This document shows, one piece after another, positions 62,813-64,000 of a DNA stretch of 64,000 nt. The notes beneath the pieces were generated by a model. It saw only the letters and a list, made by a program, of their open reading frames with translations, was not told the DNA's origin and ran no database searches. Where the stretch lies: NCBI GenBank assembly GCA_003314535.1, contig POSG01000002.1, positions 1 to 64,000 of the forward strand. Reading direction: 5' to 3'. The stretch's first letter is position 1. Each line of letters begins with the position of its first letter. Origin of the DNA: Geobacter sp. (GTDB taxonomy: Bacteria; Desulfobacterota; Desulfuromonadia; Geobacterales; Geobacteraceae). The translations under genes were made by a program, and so were the position numbers.

Positions 62813-63011
62813 GATATTTCCTTTCTACGGTAAACAGGTATTTTCGTTTGTTTTAACTATAGCAAAATTATCAACAGTGAAAACAGGCGTCTGGGAATAT
62901 TCCGGAGAAGGGTTTACATATTTTTATCTTGAGTTCAGCAGGGGAAGCTGATCTACTGGAAGAATCCAACTTACGATATTGTGAATGATGAAATATGCGG
63001 ATTTTGATAAT

Positions 63012-63046
63012 AAAAAAGGGAATCGGCCGTTACGCCGATTCCCTTT
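63012..63046 (-). terminator. Terminator after tRNA-fMet
   Basis: A 13-bp stem, AAAGGGAATCGGC with GCCGATTCCCTTT (63015-63027, 63034-63046), is followed on the minus strand by a T-run. It lies eight bases after the tRNA 3' end. Confidence 0.85.
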
Positions 63047-63054
63047 GGATTTAT

Positions 63055-63131
<77 letters not shown>

Positions 63132-63186
63132 TCATGTGTTTAGCTCAAACTTTATATCACGTGAATCTCATGGTGTCAATGCAAAA

Positions 63187-63993
63187 TTACCTTTTTTCCT
63201 GTTTGGAATCATTTTTCCCCTGATCGGGCACCGCAATCGCTCCGCTACCTATTTTTCCCGTAAGTTGATTAGCAGTTTCCTGGCTCATGCGGTTTCCTAT
63301 TCGTACCCGGTAAAGCGTGCCCTTTCCACTAACTGAAGATTCGACTATGCGGACGGAATAGCCCTTTTTCGCCCATTTTGCCTTCAAATCCTCCGCTTCC
63401 TTCCTGTCGTGGTAAGATGCCAGTTGCACAGTATAGGTTGTTGTGTTCCCTGCTGTTTTTTGGGAAGCCTGAACGGCTTTTCCGGCAGCGGCTCCCTTGC
63501 TGTCTGGCGGAACGATCTTTTCAGGGGGCGTTGATGTGTGGGAGATAGTGTCAATACCAGGCTGGGAGGGCACGGGTTTCTGAGGATTGGGAGGTTTTTG
63601 CTGGGTATCGGAAGAAGGCTGCAACTTGGCAGTTTTGGATTCGACGGGAGGCACGCTTTCCCTTTTGGGGTTCAGGCCTGTTCCGATCAGTTCCTTGTCG
63701 CCCTTGGGCAAAGAATCATAGAAGGTCAGATGCGGCGTTACGTTTCCTGCCTGGGGCTTTGGTAGAGCTTCGGGTTTTGGAGTTTGCGCTGAGGCAGGTG
63801 CTGCCGTGTTTCCGTTTTGCAAAGCCGGGGAAACTGTCTTCTTGTCGTGGCCGAAAAACAGCCAGCCGGTAGCGACTCCTAATCCGAATACAATAACGGC
63901 GCTCACCAGTGAAAGAAGAAGAAACGGCCGAAAAGGGGTTTTTTTCGGGCGGTTCGCACTTACCTGTCTCCTGTTGCTGTAGTCGATACGCAT
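63187..63993 (-). CDS. SPOR-domain protein
   Basis: The 268-residue protein has a basic cytoplasmic start (RIDYSNRRQVSANRPKK), one transmembrane helix (about 25-48), a long Pro/Lys-rich periplasmic linker (about 55-180) and a C-terminal SPOR domain (TTYTVQLASYHDRKEAEDLKAK... GTLYRVRIGNRMSQETANQL). SPOR domains bind denuded septal peptidoglycan. The gene is followed by tRNA-fMet 55 bp later. Confidence 0.92.
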   Translation of the reverse strand: MRIDYSNRRQVSANRPKKTPFRPFLLLSLVSAVIVFGLGVATGWLFFGHDKKTVSPALQNGNTAAPASAQTPKPEALPKPQAGNVTPHLTFYDSLPKGDKELIGTGLNPKRESVPPVESKTAKLQPSSDTQQKPPNPQKPVPSQPGIDTISHTSTPPEKIVPPDSKGAAAGKAVQASQKTAGNTTTYTVQLASYHDRKEAEDLKAKWAKKGYSVRIVESSVSGKGTLYRVRIGNRMSQETANQLTGKIGSGAIAVPDQGKNDSKQEKR

Positions 63994-64000
63994 GGTCCCG

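Overview
The window looks like a chromosomal segment of a delta-proteobacterium of the Geobacter group (Desulfuromonadota). The pointers are a GEMM-type riboswitch in front of a radical SAM maturase and a small Cys-containing peptide gene, a MASE3 hybrid sensor kinase, a GGDEF protein with an intact I-site, a complete prpBCD run, dispersed palindromic repeats of the sort scattered through Geobacter genomes, and moderate GC content. The assignment rests on gene content and protein flavour only; no database search was possible.

Layout. (1) 37-8254: an integrated element in the 3' end of the selenocysteine tRNA gene (selC). It carries a P4-type integrase, AlpA-like regulator, small unknown proteins and a few phage structural leftovers (capsid N-terminus remnant, HK97 gp10-like protein, tape measure), closed by an imperfect copy of the tRNA end. 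Eight copies of an octamer cluster at its two ends and may be integrase arm sites. (2) 8255-14480: decayed region with an ECF sigma factor that seems frameshifted near its C-terminus and a probable iron-transporter-like pseudogene, then a hybrid histidine kinase and a diguanylate cyclase. (3) 14481-20330 (minus): tripartite RND efflux pump. (4) 20786-28001: glycogen phosphorylase, debranching enzyme, pyruvate kinase and GAPDH in one direction, a glycogen-to-pyruvate unit. (5) 28617-33106: selB, a conserved unknown protein and lytic transglycosylase MltA, separated by repeat elements. (6) 33212-35142: GEMM riboswitch with terminator, radical SAM/SPASM maturase and a 66-residue candidate precursor peptide. 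(7) 35273-43471: TauE/SafE permease, bioA, prpBCD (2-methylcitrate cycle), a DUF1848 protein and a CapA-like protein.

(8) 43704-58396 (minus, 13 tightly spaced genes): the most unusual part. It starts with a PotD-like binding protein and an outer-membrane barrel, followed by a 760-residue ethanolamine ammonia-lyase in which EutB and EutC are fused and preceded by a signal peptide, although the active-site residues are kept. After a strong hairpin terminator come a membrane protein, a complete FecCD/BtuCDF-type ABC importer and a MoxR AAA+/DUF58/BatD-like/VWA set. A B12-dependent enzyme sent out of the cytoplasm, next to a possible corrinoid importer and a MoxR-VWA machine of the kind that matures cofactor enzymes, suggests an undescribed extracytoplasmic system. 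(9) 58397-63993: repeat-rich gap with a topoisomerase-like fragment, an ABC-2 exporter pair, an atypical aldehyde dehydrogenase (GapN-like), initiator tRNA-Met and a SPOR-domain protein.
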